DNA of 64,000 nt from Carideicomes alvinocaridis (GCA_005473895.2 SRJI02000004.1:62001-126000); one strand, 5' to 3'; shown: positions 18,835 to 28,355, counted from the stretch's first letter. Numbers and translations: made by a program. The notes: generated by a model not told the origin, from the sequence alone.

Positions 18835-20415
18835 ATGAGCTGGGACAACATCATCATCGGCGCGGGCAGCGCGGGCTGCGTTCTGGCCAAGCGGCTGTCG
18901 GAGGCGGGACGCCGCGTGCTGCTGCTGGAGGCGGGGCGCGACGACCGATACATCTGGGCGCGCATCCCCATGGGCTATCTCTACTGCATCGGCAATCCGC
19001 GGGCCGACTGGTGCTACCGCACGGAGGTAGAGCCGGGGCTGAACGGCCGCTCGCTGCTCTACCCGCGGGGCAAGCTGCTGGGCGGATCTTCGGCGATCAA
19101 CGGGATGCTCTACCTGCGCGGCCAGGCGGCGGATTACGACGGCTGGCGGCAGATGGGCCTCACCGGCTGGGGCTGGGACGACGTGCTGCCCTATTTCCGC
19201 AAGTCCGAGGATTACGTCGATGGCGAGAGCGAGATGCACGGCGCCGGCGGCGAATGGCGGGTGGAGAACCAGCGCCTGCACTGGGACGTGCTGGACGACT
19301 GGAAGCGCGCCGCGATGGAGGAGGGGCTGCCCGACAGCACCGACTTCAACACCGGCAACAACGAGGGCGTCGGCTATTTCCGGGTCAACCAGCGCCGTGG
19401 CTGGCGCGTTTCGACCGCCGGGGCCTTCCTGCGCACCACGAAGGCCCAGGGCCTGAAGGTCGAGACCGGCGCCCACACCCGCCGCCTGCTGATCGAGGAG
19501 GGCCGGGTCACCGGCGTGGAATACGAGCAGGGCGGCGAGGTGAAGGTCGCGCGTGCCGGGTCCGAGGTGATCCTGAGTGCGGGGTCCGTGAACTCGGTCC
19601 AGATCCTGCAGCTTTCGGGCATCGGCCCGGCGGAGCTGCTGCGCGAGCACGGGATCGAGGTGGCGCTGGATGCGCCGGGGGTGGGCGAGAACCTGCAGGA
19701 CCACCTGCAACTGCGCTGCTCCTGGCGGCTGCGCGATGCCAAGACGCTCAACACCATCGCCAGCACGCTCTGGGGCAAGGCGATGATCGGGCTGGAATAT
19801 GCCGCCCGTCGCTCGGGGCCGATGTCCATGGCGCCCTCGCAGCTGGGCGCCTTTGCCCGGTCGCGGCCGGACCTCGCGACGCCGGACCTGGAATTCCACG
19901 TCCAGCCCCTGTCGCTCGACGCTTTCGGACAGGCGCTGCACGATTACCCGGCGATCACCGCCAGCGTCTGCAACCTGCGCCCCGAGAGCCGCGGCACGGT
20001 ACAGATCGCCTCCGCCGACCCGAAGGAGGCACCGCGCATCGCCCCCGGCTACCTCGCGACCGAGGGCGACCGGCGGGTCGCGGCGGATTCGATCCGGCTG
20101 GCGCGGCGCATCATGGCGCAGCCCGCCATGGCCCGCTACAGCCCGGAAGAGGTGAAGCCGGGGATCACCGCCCAGTCCGAGGAGGAGCTCAGGGCGGTGG
20201 CGGGCGACATCGGCACGACGATCTTCCATCCCGTAGGAACCGTGCGCATGGGCGCGGACGAGGCGGCGCCGCTCGACGGTGATCTGCGGATGCGGGGGAT
20301 CGGCGGGCTGCGGGTGGTGGATGCCAGCGTCATGCCGACGATCCCCAGCGGCAACACCAATTCGCCCACCATCATGATCGCGGAAAAGGCCGCCGACGCG
20401 ATCCTCGGGCGGTAG
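18835..20415 (+). CDS. GMC family FAD-dependent alcohol/choline dehydrogenase
   Basis: A 526-residue flavoenzyme of the glucose-methanol-choline oxidoreductase family. It opens with the FAD-binding IIIGAGSAGCVLA, then shows LLLEAG, the first signature GKLLGGSSAINGMLYLRG, the second signature GSVNSVQILQLSGIGP, and the C-terminal FHPVGTVRMG and NTNSPTIMIAEK segments that supply the active-site histidine and asparagine. The overall shape is closest to choline-dehydrogenase-like members, but the substrate is uncertain and no betaine genes are adjacent. ATG 18835 has GGAGG six bases upstream. Confidence 0.93.
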   Translation: MSWDNIIIGAGSAGCVLAKRLSEAGRRVLLLEAGRDDRYIWARIPMGYLYCIGNPRADWCYRTEVEPGLNGRSLLYPRGKLLGGSSAINGMLYLRGQAADYDGWRQMGLTGWGWDDVLPYFRKSEDYVDGESEMHGAGGEWRVENQRLHWDVLDDWKRAAMEEGLPDSTDFNTGNNEGVGYFRVNQRRGWRVSTAGAFLRTTKAQGLKVETGAHTRRLLIEEGRVTGVEYEQGGEVKVARAGSEVILSAGSVNSVQILQLSGIGPAELLREHGIEVALDAPGVGENLQDHLQLRCSWRLRDAKTLNTIASTLWGKAMIGLEYAARRSGPMSMAPSQLGAFARSRPDLATPDLEFHVQPLSLDAFGQALHDYPAITASVCNLRPESRGTVQIASADPKEAPRIAPGYLATEGDRRVAADSIRLARRIMAQPAMARYSPEEVKPGITAQSEEELRAVAGDIGTTIFHPVGTVRMGADEAAPLDGDLRMRGIGGLRVVDASVMPTIPSGNTNSPTIMIAEKAADAILGR

Positions 20416-20437
20416 GCCCCCACGGGAAAGCCACCCC

Positions 20438-20475
20438 AAAAAACGACAAACCCCCGGGGCGGATGCCGCGGGGGT
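20438..20475. terminator. Terminator shared by the GMC gene and rpsU
   Basis: ACCCCCG (20450-20456) pairs with CGGGGGT (20469-20475). Read on the minus strand the hairpin is followed after a few bases by six T (A run at 20438-20443), a good intrinsic terminator for rpsU. It also sits 35 bases past the stop of the plus-strand GMC gene and may stop that transcript too, more weakly. Confidence 0.7.
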
Positions 20476-20520
20476 CGTCAAACGTTCAGAGCGTTCGATA
20501 CGCTGCGCTGTCGAAGGGTC

Positions 20521-20727
20521 TCAGAGAAGCCCTTCGCGCTGGGCCTTCTTGCGCGCCAGCTTGCGGGCACGGCGGATCGCCTCGGCCTTCTCGCGCGCTT
20601 TCTTCTCGGACGGTTTCTCGAAATGTTGCTTGAGCTTCATTTCGCGGAACACGCCTTCGCGCTGCAGCTTTTTCTTCAGGGCACGAAGCGCCTGATCGAC
20701 ATTGTTGTCGCGAACACTGACCTGCAT
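20521..20727 (-). CDS. rpsU: 30S ribosomal protein S21
   Basis: A 68-residue, very basic protein of the small ribosomal subunit platform. It has the family opening [20 protein letters not shown], the [17 protein letters not shown] middle and a helical lysine/arginine-rich tail. AGGTGG lies about ten bases ahead of the start. It is a single gene, convergent with the GMC gene, with a clear terminator downstream. S21 takes part in initiation by contacting the ribosome-binding site of mRNA. Confidence 0.98.
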   Translation of the reverse strand: MQVSVRDNNVDQALRALKKKLQREGVFREMKLKQHFEKPSEKKAREKAEAIRRARKLARKKAQREGLL

Positions 20728-20952
20728 GTGGTTGTCACCACCTTTCTAGGTTTGAGTTACATAAGAGTGCAGGAGCCGTGCATATAACAATGCATCGCCC
20801 GCCTGTCCAGTCCCGGGGCGCGCCCTGCCGATCAGGGCACGGCAAACCGGCCGCCGCGGCGGGAAACGACGCGCCGGGGCGCGCGGGGGGTGGAAATGGG
20901 GGCGAAATCACTAGATTCTGGGACAGACGCGATCAGCGAAGAGGCGAGCGAG

Positions 20953-21666
20953 ATGACCGAGACCCAGGCAAATCCGGGGGCCGCCCCGCAGGACGACCCG
21001 AAACAGGCGCTGCTCGAGGCGGCGCTGCCGCATGTGCCCTTCGACGGCTGGTCGGAGGCGACCTTTCGCGCGGCCATCGCCGATTCCGGCCTGTCGCAGG
21101 GGCTGGCCCGGGCGATCTGCCCCCGCGGGGCGGTGGACCTGGCCGTGGCGCAGCACAAGGTGGGCGATGCGAAGATGGCCGAAACCCTGCGCGCCGACCC
21201 GATGGAGGGGCTGCGCTTCCGCGACAAGGTGGCCCGTGCCGTGCGCCTGCGGATCGAGGCGGCGGGCGATCGCGAGGTGGTGCGCCGTGGCTCCACGCTC
21301 TTCGCGCTGCCGCACCATGCGCCCGAGGGCGCGCGGCTGATCTGGGGCACTGCGGATGCGATCTGGAACGCGCTGGGCGACACGTCGGATGATCTCAACT
21401 GGTATTCCAAGCGCGCCAGCCTCGCCGGGGTCTACGGCTCCACTCTGCTGTACTGGCTGGGGGACGATTCGGTGGACCAGCGCGCCACCTGGGAATTCCT
21501 AGACCGCCGCATCGGCGACGTGATGCAGATCGAGACGGTGAAGGGCAGGATGCGGCAGAACCCGCTGATGGCGCGGATGATGGAGGTGCCGAACAAGCTG
21601 TTTTCCGGCATCCGCCGCCCGCAGAAGCCCGCCGACATGCCCGGCCGCTGGGACACGCCGCGCTAG
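20953..21666 (+). CDS. COQ9 family ubiquinone biosynthesis protein
   Basis: A 237-residue protein matching the COQ9 family, with a TetR-like helical fold and a lipid-binding pocket, needed for ubiquinone synthesis in mitochondria and alphaproteobacteria. Diagnostic stretches are PFDGWSEATFRAA (about 29-41), ICPRGAVDLAV, WGTADAIWNALGDTSDDLNWY and YKRAS-like KRASLAGVYGST. In eukaryotes it acts with COQ7, which is not in this window. ATG at 20953 is chosen from the AGAGG site eight bases upstream. An open frame extends 21 codons further up without family support. Confidence 0.92.
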   Translation: MTETQANPGAAPQDDPKQALLEAALPHVPFDGWSEATFRAAIADSGLSQGLARAICPRGAVDLAVAQHKVGDAKMAETLRADPMEGLRFRDKVARAVRLRIEAAGDREVVRRGSTLFALPHHAPEGARLIWGTADAIWNALGDTSDDLNWYSKRASLAGVYGSTLLYWLGDDSVDQRATWEFLDRRIGDVMQIETVKGRMRQNPLMARMMEVPNKLFSGIRRPQKPADMPGRWDTPR

Positions 21667-21825
21667 GCCGCGCCCGGCGGCGCCCGCCTGCCTGCGACGA
21701 AACGCGCGGGGCGGGAATAGCGCGTGACTCCGCCCGGCGATTGCGTTAGAGGAGCGCTTTGCCCGCCCTCCTGGCGGGAGGCGATGCGCTTCCGCGTCGC
21801 CCGCAGACCCAGATCGGCTTTCCTC

Positions 21826-24129
21826 ATGATCCAGACCCTGTCCGATGCGCTCGCCGAGCGCGGCTATGATACGTTGACCCCCGTGCAGGAGGCTGTCACC
21901 GACCCCGAGTTGCGCGACGCCGACCTGCTGGTCTCGGCGCAGACCGGCTCGGGCAAGACCGTCGGCTTCGGGCTGGCCATCGGCAAGACGCTGCTGGGCG
22001 AAGAGACGACCATGGGCCCCGCCGGCCTGCCGCTGGCGCTGATCGTGGCGCCGACGCGCGAACTGGCCTTCCAGGTCAGCCGCGAGCTGGGGTGGCTCTA
22101 TGCCAAGGCCGGCGCTCGGGTCACGACCTGCGTCGGCGGCATGGACATGCGCGACGAGCGCCGGGCGCTGGAGCGGGGCGCGCATATCGTCGTGGGCACG
22201 CCGGGCCGGCTGCGGGACCACATCCAGCGCGGATCCTTCGACATGAGCGCCCTGCGCGCCATCGTGCTGGACGAGGCGGACGAGATGCTCGACCTCGGGT
22301 TCCGCGAGGACCTGGAGTTCATGCTGGGCGAGGCCCCGGCCGAGCGCCGCACCCTGATGTTCTCGGCCACGGTGCCGCCGATGATCGCCACGCTGGCACA
22401 GCACTACCAGCGCGACGCGGTGCGGGTGACCACGCTGTCGGAGCGCTCGCAGCACGCCGACATCACCTACCAGGCGCTGCGGGTGGCGCCGCAGGACGCG
22501 GAGAACGCCATCATCAACGTGCTGCGCTACCACGAGGCGCAGAACGCCATCGTCTTCGCCAATACCCGCGCTACGGTGAACCGGCTGACCGCGCGTTTCG
22601 CCAATCGCGGCTTCCAGGTGGTCTGCCTGTCGGGCGAGCTGAGCCAGGCCGAGCGGACCCATGCGCTGCAGGCCATGCGTGACGGCCGCGCGCGGGTCTG
22701 CGTGGCCACCGACGTGGCAGCGCGGGGCATCGACCTGCCGAATCTCGAACTGGTGATCCATGCCGAGCTGCCCTCGAACTCGGAGACCCTGCTGCACCGC
22801 TCGGGCCGGACCGGCCGCGCGGGGCGCAAGGGGATCTCGGCGCTGGTGGTGCCGCCGAAGCTGGCCCGGAAGGCCGAGCGCCTGTTGCAGGGCGGGCGGC
22901 TGACCGCCGAGTGGACCACCGCGCCGGGGGCCGAGGAGATCCTGCGCCGCGACGAGGAGCGTCTGCTGGAAGACCCCGCCTGGTCCGAAGAGGTTACCGA
23001 GACCGAGGCCGATTTCGTTGCCCGGCTGATCGAACGGCACCCGCCCGAGGCGATCGCGGCGGCCTGCCTGCGGCTCTACCGCGCGAAGCATTCCGCCCCG
23101 GAGGAGCTGGCCGATCCCGACAGCCGCGCCCCGGCGAAGGAGAGGGCGCCCTTCGGGCCGAGCACCTGGTTCGCGCTCTCCGTGGGCCGGAACGACCGGG
23201 CGGAGCCGCGCTGGCTTCTGCCGCTCCTGTGCCGCGCCGGGGGGCTCGACAAGTCCGCCATCGGGGCGATCCGCGTGCAGCAGGACGAAAGCTTCGTGGA
23301 ACTGGCCGATGCGGCGGTGCCGGGTTTCCTCAACGCGCTCGGTTCGGAGCTGGCGCTCGAGGACGGCGTGACCGTGCGCCAGGCGGACGGCCCGCCGGCC
23401 GGGGGCGCGCCGCGTGGCAAGCCCCAAGGGGGCCGTCCGCAGGGTGCCGGACCCAAGCGCGACCGCCCCGGGCAGGACCGCGCGAAACAGGACCGGCCAG
23501 CGAAAGACCGGCCTGCGAAGGACTGGTCCGCGAAGGACCGACCCGCGACGGAACCCGCTCAGGGCCGTTCGCAGCCGGAGGACGCCAAAGCCTCCGGGCC
23601 CGAGGCAGGGCCTGCCGGGGCCGCGGGCGGATCCTCCGCGCCCGCACCTGACACGCGGACCGATGCGGCGGAGACGAGCGGGCGCGGCGCATCCCGGCCG
23701 CCTGCCGCAACACAGCCGGCCGAAGGGGCCGAGGCACCGCCGGAGCGCCGCAAGGCCGTAAAGGTCTGGGATCGGAACGCCGGCAAGCCCGACGCCCGCC
23801 CCGCAAAGCCCCGGGATGCCAAGCCGCGCGATGCCAAGCCGCGCGACGGCAAGGGCGGGTCGCGCGACGACAAGCGGGGCCCGGCGCGCGACGGCAAGGG
23901 GGCGAAACCCCATGGCGCGAAGGGCGGCAAGCCCGGCGGCGCATCGAAGGGTGGCAAGCCATTCGAGGGCAAGGGCGGCAAGCCGCCGGCGGGCAAGCGG
24001 CCCCCGGCCCGTGCCAATGCCTCGGACACGTCGAAGCGCTTCACGCCTCCGGGTGCGGCGAAATCCGCGGCGCGGCCCGGCGCCAAGCGCAAGCCCGGCG
24101 GGTCCCAGCCGCCCATGCGGCGTAAATAG
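21826..24129 (+). CDS. DEAD-box RNA helicase with DbpA-type C-terminal domain
   Basis: A 767-residue ATP-dependent RNA helicase. The helicase core runs to about residue 370 with the Q motif (YDTLTPVQEAV), AQTGSGKT, PTRELAFQ, TPGRL, DEAD, SAT, and HRSGRTGRAG in order. A DbpA-like RNA-binding domain follows (about 460-530, RWLLPLLCRAGGLDKSAIG). The last 220 residues are low-complexity, with repeats such as KDRPAKD and RDAKPRD that are strongly basic, typical of ribosome-assembly or cold-shock helicases. The ATG at 21826 fits family starts but has no clear ribosome site. ATG 21784 lies too close to GGGAGG. Confidence 0.94.
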   Translation: MIQTLSDALAERGYDTLTPVQEAVTDPELRDADLLVSAQTGSGKTVGFGLAIGKTLLGEETTMGPAGLPLALIVAPTRELAFQVSRELGWLYAKAGARVTTCVGGMDMRDERRALERGAHIVVGTPGRLRDHIQRGSFDMSALRAIVLDEADEMLDLGFREDLEFMLGEAPAERRTLMFSATVPPMIATLAQHYQRDAVRVTTLSERSQHADITYQALRVAPQDAENAIINVLRYHEAQNAIVFANTRATVNRLTARFANRGFQVVCLSGELSQAERTHALQAMRDGRARVCVATDVAARGIDLPNLELVIHAELPSNSETLLHRSGRTGRAGRKGISALVVPPKLARKAERLLQGGRLTAEWTTAPGAEEILRRDEERLLEDPAWSEEVTETEADFVARLIERHPPEAIAAACLRLYRAKHSAPEELADPDSRAPAKERAPFGPSTWFALSVGRNDRAEPRWLLPLLCRAGGLDKSAIGAIRVQQDESFVELADAAVPGFLNALGSELALEDGVTVRQADGPPAGGAPRGKPQGGRPQGAGPKRDRPGQDRAKQDRPAKDRPAKDWSAKDRPATEPAQGRSQPEDAKASGPEAGPAGAAGGSSAPAPDTRTDAAETSGRGASRPPAATQPAEGAEAPPERRKAVKVWDRNAGKPDARPAKPRDAKPRDAKPRDGKGGSRDDKRGPARDGKGAKPHGAKGGKPGGASKGGKPFEGKGGKPPAGKRPPARANASDTSKRFTPPGAAKSAARPGAKRKPGGSQPPMRRK

Positions 24130-24141
24130 GCGGCAGAGGGG

Positions 24142-24211
24142 GGCAGGGGCTCTGCCCCTCGTCGCTGCGCTCCTCACCCCGCCATATTTGTGGACCAGAG
24201 AAGCCGGGGGC
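24142..24211 (+). repeat. Intergenic repeat copy with short hairpin
   Basis: AGGGGC-TCT-GCCCCT (24145-24159) forms a tight hairpin. About 20 bases later comes CCGCCATATTTGTGGACCAG followed by AGAAG (24179-24203). Nearly the same arrangement recurs at 36001-36058. The rest of the 218-base gap between the helicase and oxidoreductase genes shows no gene. Confidence 0.65.
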
Positions 24212-24347
24212 GGTTCGCCTGGGCGGCGGCGTTGCGCTGTCGCGCGGCGGGGCGTTTCGCGAGGCCGAGGGTCTTGCTGATCGGGGGGCGTTGTCTTCCC
24301 GGTCCCCGGCGGGCAGTCTCCGGGGCAAATCACGCGAGGAGAATGCC

Positions 24348-25337
24348 ATGATGCTGCCCGAAGAGATGCGCGCCGTCGAGATCACCAAGCCCGGCGCCCC
24401 CGAGGTGCTGGTCGAGGGCCGCCGCCCGGTGCCGCAGCCCGGCCCGGGGCAGGTGCTGCTGAAGATCGCCTATGCCGGGGTGAACCGGCCCGACGCGCTG
24501 CAGCGCGCCGGCGCCTATTCGCCGCCGCCCACCGCCTCGGACCTGCCGGGGCTGGAGGCCTCGGGCGAGGTCGTGGCGCTGGGCGAGGGCGTCGACGGGC
24601 TGAGCCTCGGCGACGAGGTCTGCGCGCTGCTGCCCGGCGGCGGCTATGCCGAATACGCCGTCACGCCCGCCGCCCACTGCCTGCCGGTGCCGGCCGGGCT
24701 GGGCCTGAAGGAGGCGGCCTGCCTACCGGAGACCTATTTCACCGTCTGGTCCAACGTCTTCCAGCGCGGCGGGCTGAAGGCGGGCGAGCGGTTCCTGCTG
24801 CATGGCGGCTCTTCGGGGATCGGTACCACGGCGATCCAGCTGGCCCGGGTCTTCGGCGCGCGGATCTTCGCCACAGCCGGCTCTGCCGAGAAATGCGCCA
24901 CCTGCACCGAGCTGGGGGCGGAGCGCGCGATCAATTACCGCGAGGAGGATTTCGTCGAGATCCTCAAGGCCGAGGGCGGCGCCGACCTGGTGCTCGACAT
25001 GGTGGGCGGCGACTACATCCCGCGCAACGTGCAGGCGCTGGCGGATGACGGCCGGCTGGTGCAGATCGCGTTCCTGTCGGGGCCGAAGGTGGAGCTGAAC
25101 TTTGCCCAGGTCATGGCGCGGCGGCTGACCATCACCGGCTCCACCCTGCGGCCGCAGAGCGACCTGGCCAAGGCGCGGATCGCCGAGAGCCTTCGGGAAA
25201 ACGTCTGGCCGCTGCTCGATGCCGGGCGGATCCGGCCGATCATGGACAGCGAGTTTCCCCTGGCGCAGGCGGCCGAGGCCCATGCGCGGATGGAGGGCTC
25301 CACCCATATCGGGAAGATCGTGCTGAAGGTGGCCTGA
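24348..25337 (+). CDS. NAD(P)H-quinone oxidoreductase, zinc-free MDR family
   Basis: A 329-residue medium-chain dehydrogenase/reductase of the quinone oxidoreductase (PIG3-like) type. The N-terminal GroES-like domain contains YAGVNRPDALQRAG. The nucleotide-binding domain has LLHGGSSGIGTTAIQLA, and VLDMVGGDY follows. Zinc-ligand cysteines are absent, as expected for this subfamily. Members reduce quinones or other carbonyl compounds with NADPH. The physiological substrate is unknown. ATG 24348 has GAGGAG six bases upstream. A second MDR gene of the same broad family lies at 26491. Confidence 0.93.
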   Translation: MMLPEEMRAVEITKPGAPEVLVEGRRPVPQPGPGQVLLKIAYAGVNRPDALQRAGAYSPPPTASDLPGLEASGEVVALGEGVDGLSLGDEVCALLPGGGYAEYAVTPAAHCLPVPAGLGLKEAACLPETYFTVWSNVFQRGGLKAGERFLLHGGSSGIGTTAIQLARVFGARIFATAGSAEKCATCTELGAERAINYREEDFVEILKAEGGADLVLDMVGGDYIPRNVQALADDGRLVQIAFLSGPKVELNFAQVMARRLTITGSTLRPQSDLAKARIAESLRENVWPLLDAGRIRPIMDSEFPLAQAAEAHARMEGSTHIGKIVLKVA

Positions 25338-25433
25338 CCCCGCCTGACCCCATCTGGCCCCGCCTGACGCGGACGTGATTACCCTTGCGGGGGCGGCTTC
25401 CTATCCTTCCTTCCGGACAGGAAAGGAACCGCC

Positions 25434-26438
25434 ATGCCCACAAGACGCGCCGCGCTCGGCCTGATCGCCGCCCCCGCCCTGCTGCCCCGCTCGGCCCTTG
25501 CCCAGCCCGCGGGCGACTGGGCGGCGATCCCGGAGCGGGCGGCGCGGTTCGACCAGTTCCACGCGATCTCCGTCGCCCATGAGGGCGAGGTGGTGCTGGA
25601 GGAGGCCGTGCGCGGCCCGGCCCTGTCGCGGCCGGTCAACGTGAAGTCGGTGTCCAAGACCCTGGTGGCGGCGCTGCTGGGCGCGGCGATCGACCGGGGC
25701 GCGGTGCCGGGGCTGGAGGCGACGCTGGGCGAGGTGGCGCCCGGCCTCGTCCCCGCCGGCGCAGAGGCGGGGGTGGCCGACATCACGCTGGGCCAGCTCG
25801 TCACCCTGCGGGCGGGGCTGGAGCGGACCTCGGGGCCGAATTACGGCGCCTGGATCGCCTCGAACAACTGGGTGGCGGACGCGCTGTCGCGGCCCTTCGT
25901 GGCCGAGCCGGGGGGCCGGATGCTCTATTCGACGGGATCGTTCCACGTGCTTGGCGCGGCGCTGACCGAGGCGACGGGGCGGAGCCTGCTGGCGCTGGCC
26001 CGCGACTGGCTGGGCGATCCGCTGGGGGTCGAGATCCCGGCCTGGACCCGCGATCCGCAGGGCTATTACCTGGGCGGCAACCAGATGGCGCTGACCCTCG
26101 CCGCGATGCGCCGCTTCGGGGAGATGTACCGCATGGACGGCCTGTGGCAGGGCGAGCGTGTCCTGTCGGACGCCTGGGTCCGGCAAAGCTTCGAGCCGGT
26201 GACGCGCTCGCCTTTCTCGGGGCTGCAATACGGGCTGGGCTGGTTCCTCGGCCGCGCGGGCGGCACGGAATATGCGCTGGCGCGGGGCTATGGCGGGCAG
26301 GTGATCTTCGTCGCGCCGGACGCGCAGCTGACGGTGGCGCTGACCTCCGACCCGACGCGGCCGGCCCGCAGTGGCGGCTATTTCGGCGATCTCATGACCC
26401 TGCTGACCGACGAGATCCTGCCGCTTGCCCGGGGCTGA
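25434..26438 (+). CDS. Serine hydrolase, class C beta-lactamase-like, exported
   Basis: A 334-residue protein of the beta-lactamase/penicillin-binding-protein superfamily. The catalytic SxxK reads SVSK (72-75), and the second motif is YST (165-167) in place of YxN. The N-terminus carries twin arginines (PTRRAALG) and an alanine-rich core ending ALAQP near residue 24, so it is exported, possibly by Tat. Such proteins include esterases, peptidases and D-aminoacylases. True beta-lactamase activity is unlikely to be its main role. It is flanked by two quinone oxidoreductase genes on the same strand. Confidence 0.88.
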   Translation: MPTRRAALGLIAAPALLPRSALAQPAGDWAAIPERAARFDQFHAISVAHEGEVVLEEAVRGPALSRPVNVKSVSKTLVAALLGAAIDRGAVPGLEATLGEVAPGLVPAGAEAGVADITLGQLVTLRAGLERTSGPNYGAWIASNNWVADALSRPFVAEPGGRMLYSTGSFHVLGAALTEATGRSLLALARDWLGDPLGVEIPAWTRDPQGYYLGGNQMALTLAAMRRFGEMYRMDGLWQGERVLSDAWVRQSFEPVTRSPFSGLQYGLGWFLGRAGGTEYALARGYGGQVIFVAPDAQLTVALTSDPTRPARSGGYFGDLMTLLTDEILPLARG

Positions 26439-26490
26439 TTGCGACCGGCGCCGCCTTCGGAAATACTGGCCCGCGACAAGGAGGTGCCGC

Positions 26491-27465
26491 ATGGCCAGGA
26501 CAGTGATCATCGAGGAACAGGGCGGGCCGGAGGTGCTCCGGCTGGTGGATTGGGAGGTGGGCGAACCCGGGCCGGGCGAGATCCGCATCCGGCACGACTT
26601 TGCCGGGCTCAACTTCATCGACTGCTACCAGCGCAGCGGGCTCTACAAGCTGGACCTGCCCCATGCGCTGGGCATGGAGGGCGCCGGGATCGTCGAGGCG
26701 GTGGGCGAGGGCGTGACCCATCTGAAGGAAGGCGACCGCGCCGCCTATGCCTCCATCCCGCCGGGCAGCTATTGCGAGGCGCGGGTGATGCCCGCGGCGC
26801 AGGTCTGCCGCCTGCCGGAGGGGATCACCACCGAGCAGGGCGCGGCGATGATGCTGCAGGGGCTGACGGTGCAGTACCTCTTTCACCGCACCACGCCGCT
26901 GGAGAAGGGCGACACGGTGCTGTTTCACGCCGCCGCCGGGGGTGTCGGCCTGATCGCCTGCCAATGGGCGCGGTCCGAGGGGATCCGGCTGATCGGCACC
27001 GCCGGCGGGCCGGAGAAATGCCGGCTGGCGCTGGATCATGGCGCGTCGGACTGCATCGACTACACGCGCGAGGATTTCGCGGCCCGCGTGCGCGAGCTGA
27101 CCGATGGCGAGGGCGTCGCGGCGGTGATGGATTCCGTGGGGAAGGACACGTTCGAGGGCTCGCTCTCCTGCCTGAAACCCTTCGGGATGATGATCACCTT
27201 CGGCAATGCCTCCGGGCCGGTGCCGCCCTTCGACCTGTCGCGGCTGGGCGCGATGGGGTCGCTCAAGATCACGCGGCCCTCGGTCTTTACCCATATCGCC
27301 GACCACGCCACCTGCCAGAAGATGGCAGCGCAGCTTTTCGACAAGGTGGAGAGCGGGGCGATGCAGATCCGGATCGGCCAGCGCTTTCCGCTGGAAGAGG
27401 TGCGCGCGGCGCATGAGGCGCTGGAGGGGCGGCGCACGACCGGCTCCACGTTGCTTGAGATCTGA
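26491..27465 (+). CDS. NADPH:quinone oxidoreductase, QorA type
   Basis: A 324-residue zinc-free MDR enzyme close to E. coli QorA. It shows AGLNFIDCYQRSGLYKLDLP (about 39-58), the ALGMEGAGIVEAVG stretch, FHAAAGGVGLIACQWA for cofactor binding and GTAGGPEKCRLALDHGA for NADPH preference. It reduces quinones by one-electron or two-electron transfer. The start at 26491 has a near-perfect AAGGAGGTG site, spaced six bases. It follows the serine hydrolase by 52 bases and may be co-transcribed with it. Confidence 0.94.
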   Translation: MARTVIIEEQGGPEVLRLVDWEVGEPGPGEIRIRHDFAGLNFIDCYQRSGLYKLDLPHALGMEGAGIVEAVGEGVTHLKEGDRAAYASIPPGSYCEARVMPAAQVCRLPEGITTEQGAAMMLQGLTVQYLFHRTTPLEKGDTVLFHAAAGGVGLIACQWARSEGIRLIGTAGGPEKCRLALDHGASDCIDYTREDFAARVRELTDGEGVAAVMDSVGKDTFEGSLSCLKPFGMMITFGNASGPVPPFDLSRLGAMGSLKITRPSVFTHIADHATCQKMAAQLFDKVESGAMQIRIGQRFPLEEVRAAHEALEGRRTTGSTLLEI

Positions 27466-27572
27466 GCGCGGGCGGCGGGGCGCGGGGGCGATCTTCGCGC
27501 CGCCAGCGGGCATGTATCCGGTCGGTTGAGGATGGTGGTCGCGGCGGCTCGCTGCACCGCCAGCCTCCGCGG

Positions 27573-28211
27573 TCAGGGGATGGGATCGAGCAGCGCGTCC
27601 TTCAGCCGGCAATCACGCCTTGTGTCGCGACCGCAGGGGATTGGGCGCAGCGTCTCGCGATGCAGGCAGATCCGGGCCTCGCGGATGCGGCCGGCCTTGC
27701 AGGTGATCGTGATCATGTCCGGCTCCAGCCCGGGATTCGCCTCGAGGAAGGCGGCCTCGACCGCGCGCGCCGGCAGCCGGTCGGGGCGATCCTCGGAGCG
27801 CAGGGCCCGGGGCAGGGCGATGCTGTCATAGGCGGTGCGGGAGCGGTCGAAATAGGCGCGGGCCGACAGGCCGGAGCAGGTGCCGTGGCGCCGCCATTCG
27901 TGGTGGACGAGGCCGGTCGTACCCATGATGGCCGACATCTCGCGGGCCAGCGTGGCGGAGGGCGGGGCGGCCCCGGTCGGACATTCCGAGGGCCAGCCGG
28001 TCTCGTATTGCGGCCAGAGCCCGTGCAGGATCCAGCCCAGCCGCCGGTCGCTGTCGCATTGCGGGGAGCCGCGGGCCGCCCCCTCCGCCGCGCACCAGCC
28101 GGGGGACCATGACAGGGCGAGGATCCAGTGGTCGAAGATCCCCGGCGGCTCGCCCCCGGCGCGGGCGGCCGGGGCGAGGCCGAGACAGAGCAGGAGAAGG
28201 AGCACGCGCAT
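27573..28211 (-). CDS. Ribonuclease T2 family protein, exported
   Basis: A 212-residue secreted endoribonuclease, predicted periplasmic, with a signal peptide (MRVLLLLLCLGLAPAARAG). Both active-site boxes are present: CAS-1 ILHGLWPQ with H63, and CAS-2 HHEWRRHGTC with H104, E105 and H109. Arginine 108 replaces the more common lysine, a usual variant. Multiple cysteines suggest disulfides. The family cleaves RNA through 2',3'-cyclic intermediates and may scavenge extracellular RNA. It is divergent from trcR across 144 bases. Confidence 0.92.
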   Translation of the reverse strand: MRVLLLLLCLGLAPAARAGGEPPGIFDHWILALSWSPGWCAAEGAARGSPQCDSDRRLGWILHGLWPQYETGWPSECPTGAAPPSATLAREMSAIMGTTGLVHHEWRRHGTCSGLSARAYFDRSRTAYDSIALPRALRSEDRPDRLPARAVEAAFLEANPGLEPDMITITCKAGRIREARICLHRETLRPIPCGRDTRRDCRLKDALLDPIP

Positions 28212-28355
28212 TCCGGGTCTTTCCAAACTGGGCTGAAGTCACTATATAGCCGCCGAGTTCCCCGACAACGGAAACCCGTTCCGGCCCCCGGAACCGCCCT
28301 TCGGGGCAACGGAGAAGGCATATTCGGGGCGACGGTATTCTAAGGAGTAAGGCCG

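Noticed and set aside
20728-20820. Promoter for rpsU (TTGTTA-N18-TCTTAT on the minus strand)
   Set aside because: The spacing and -10 match are weak and other pairs fit as well, so it is not listed as a feature.
25338-25400. Imperfect direct repeats of CCCCGCCTGA after the first quinone oxidoreductase gene
   Set aside because: Only about ten bases per unit in GC-rich DNA, which is expected by chance.
25434-26438. Antibiotic-resistance beta-lactamase
   Set aside because: The SxxK is present but the second motif is YST and the neighbourhood has no AmpR-type regulator. A general serine hydrolase is the safer call.
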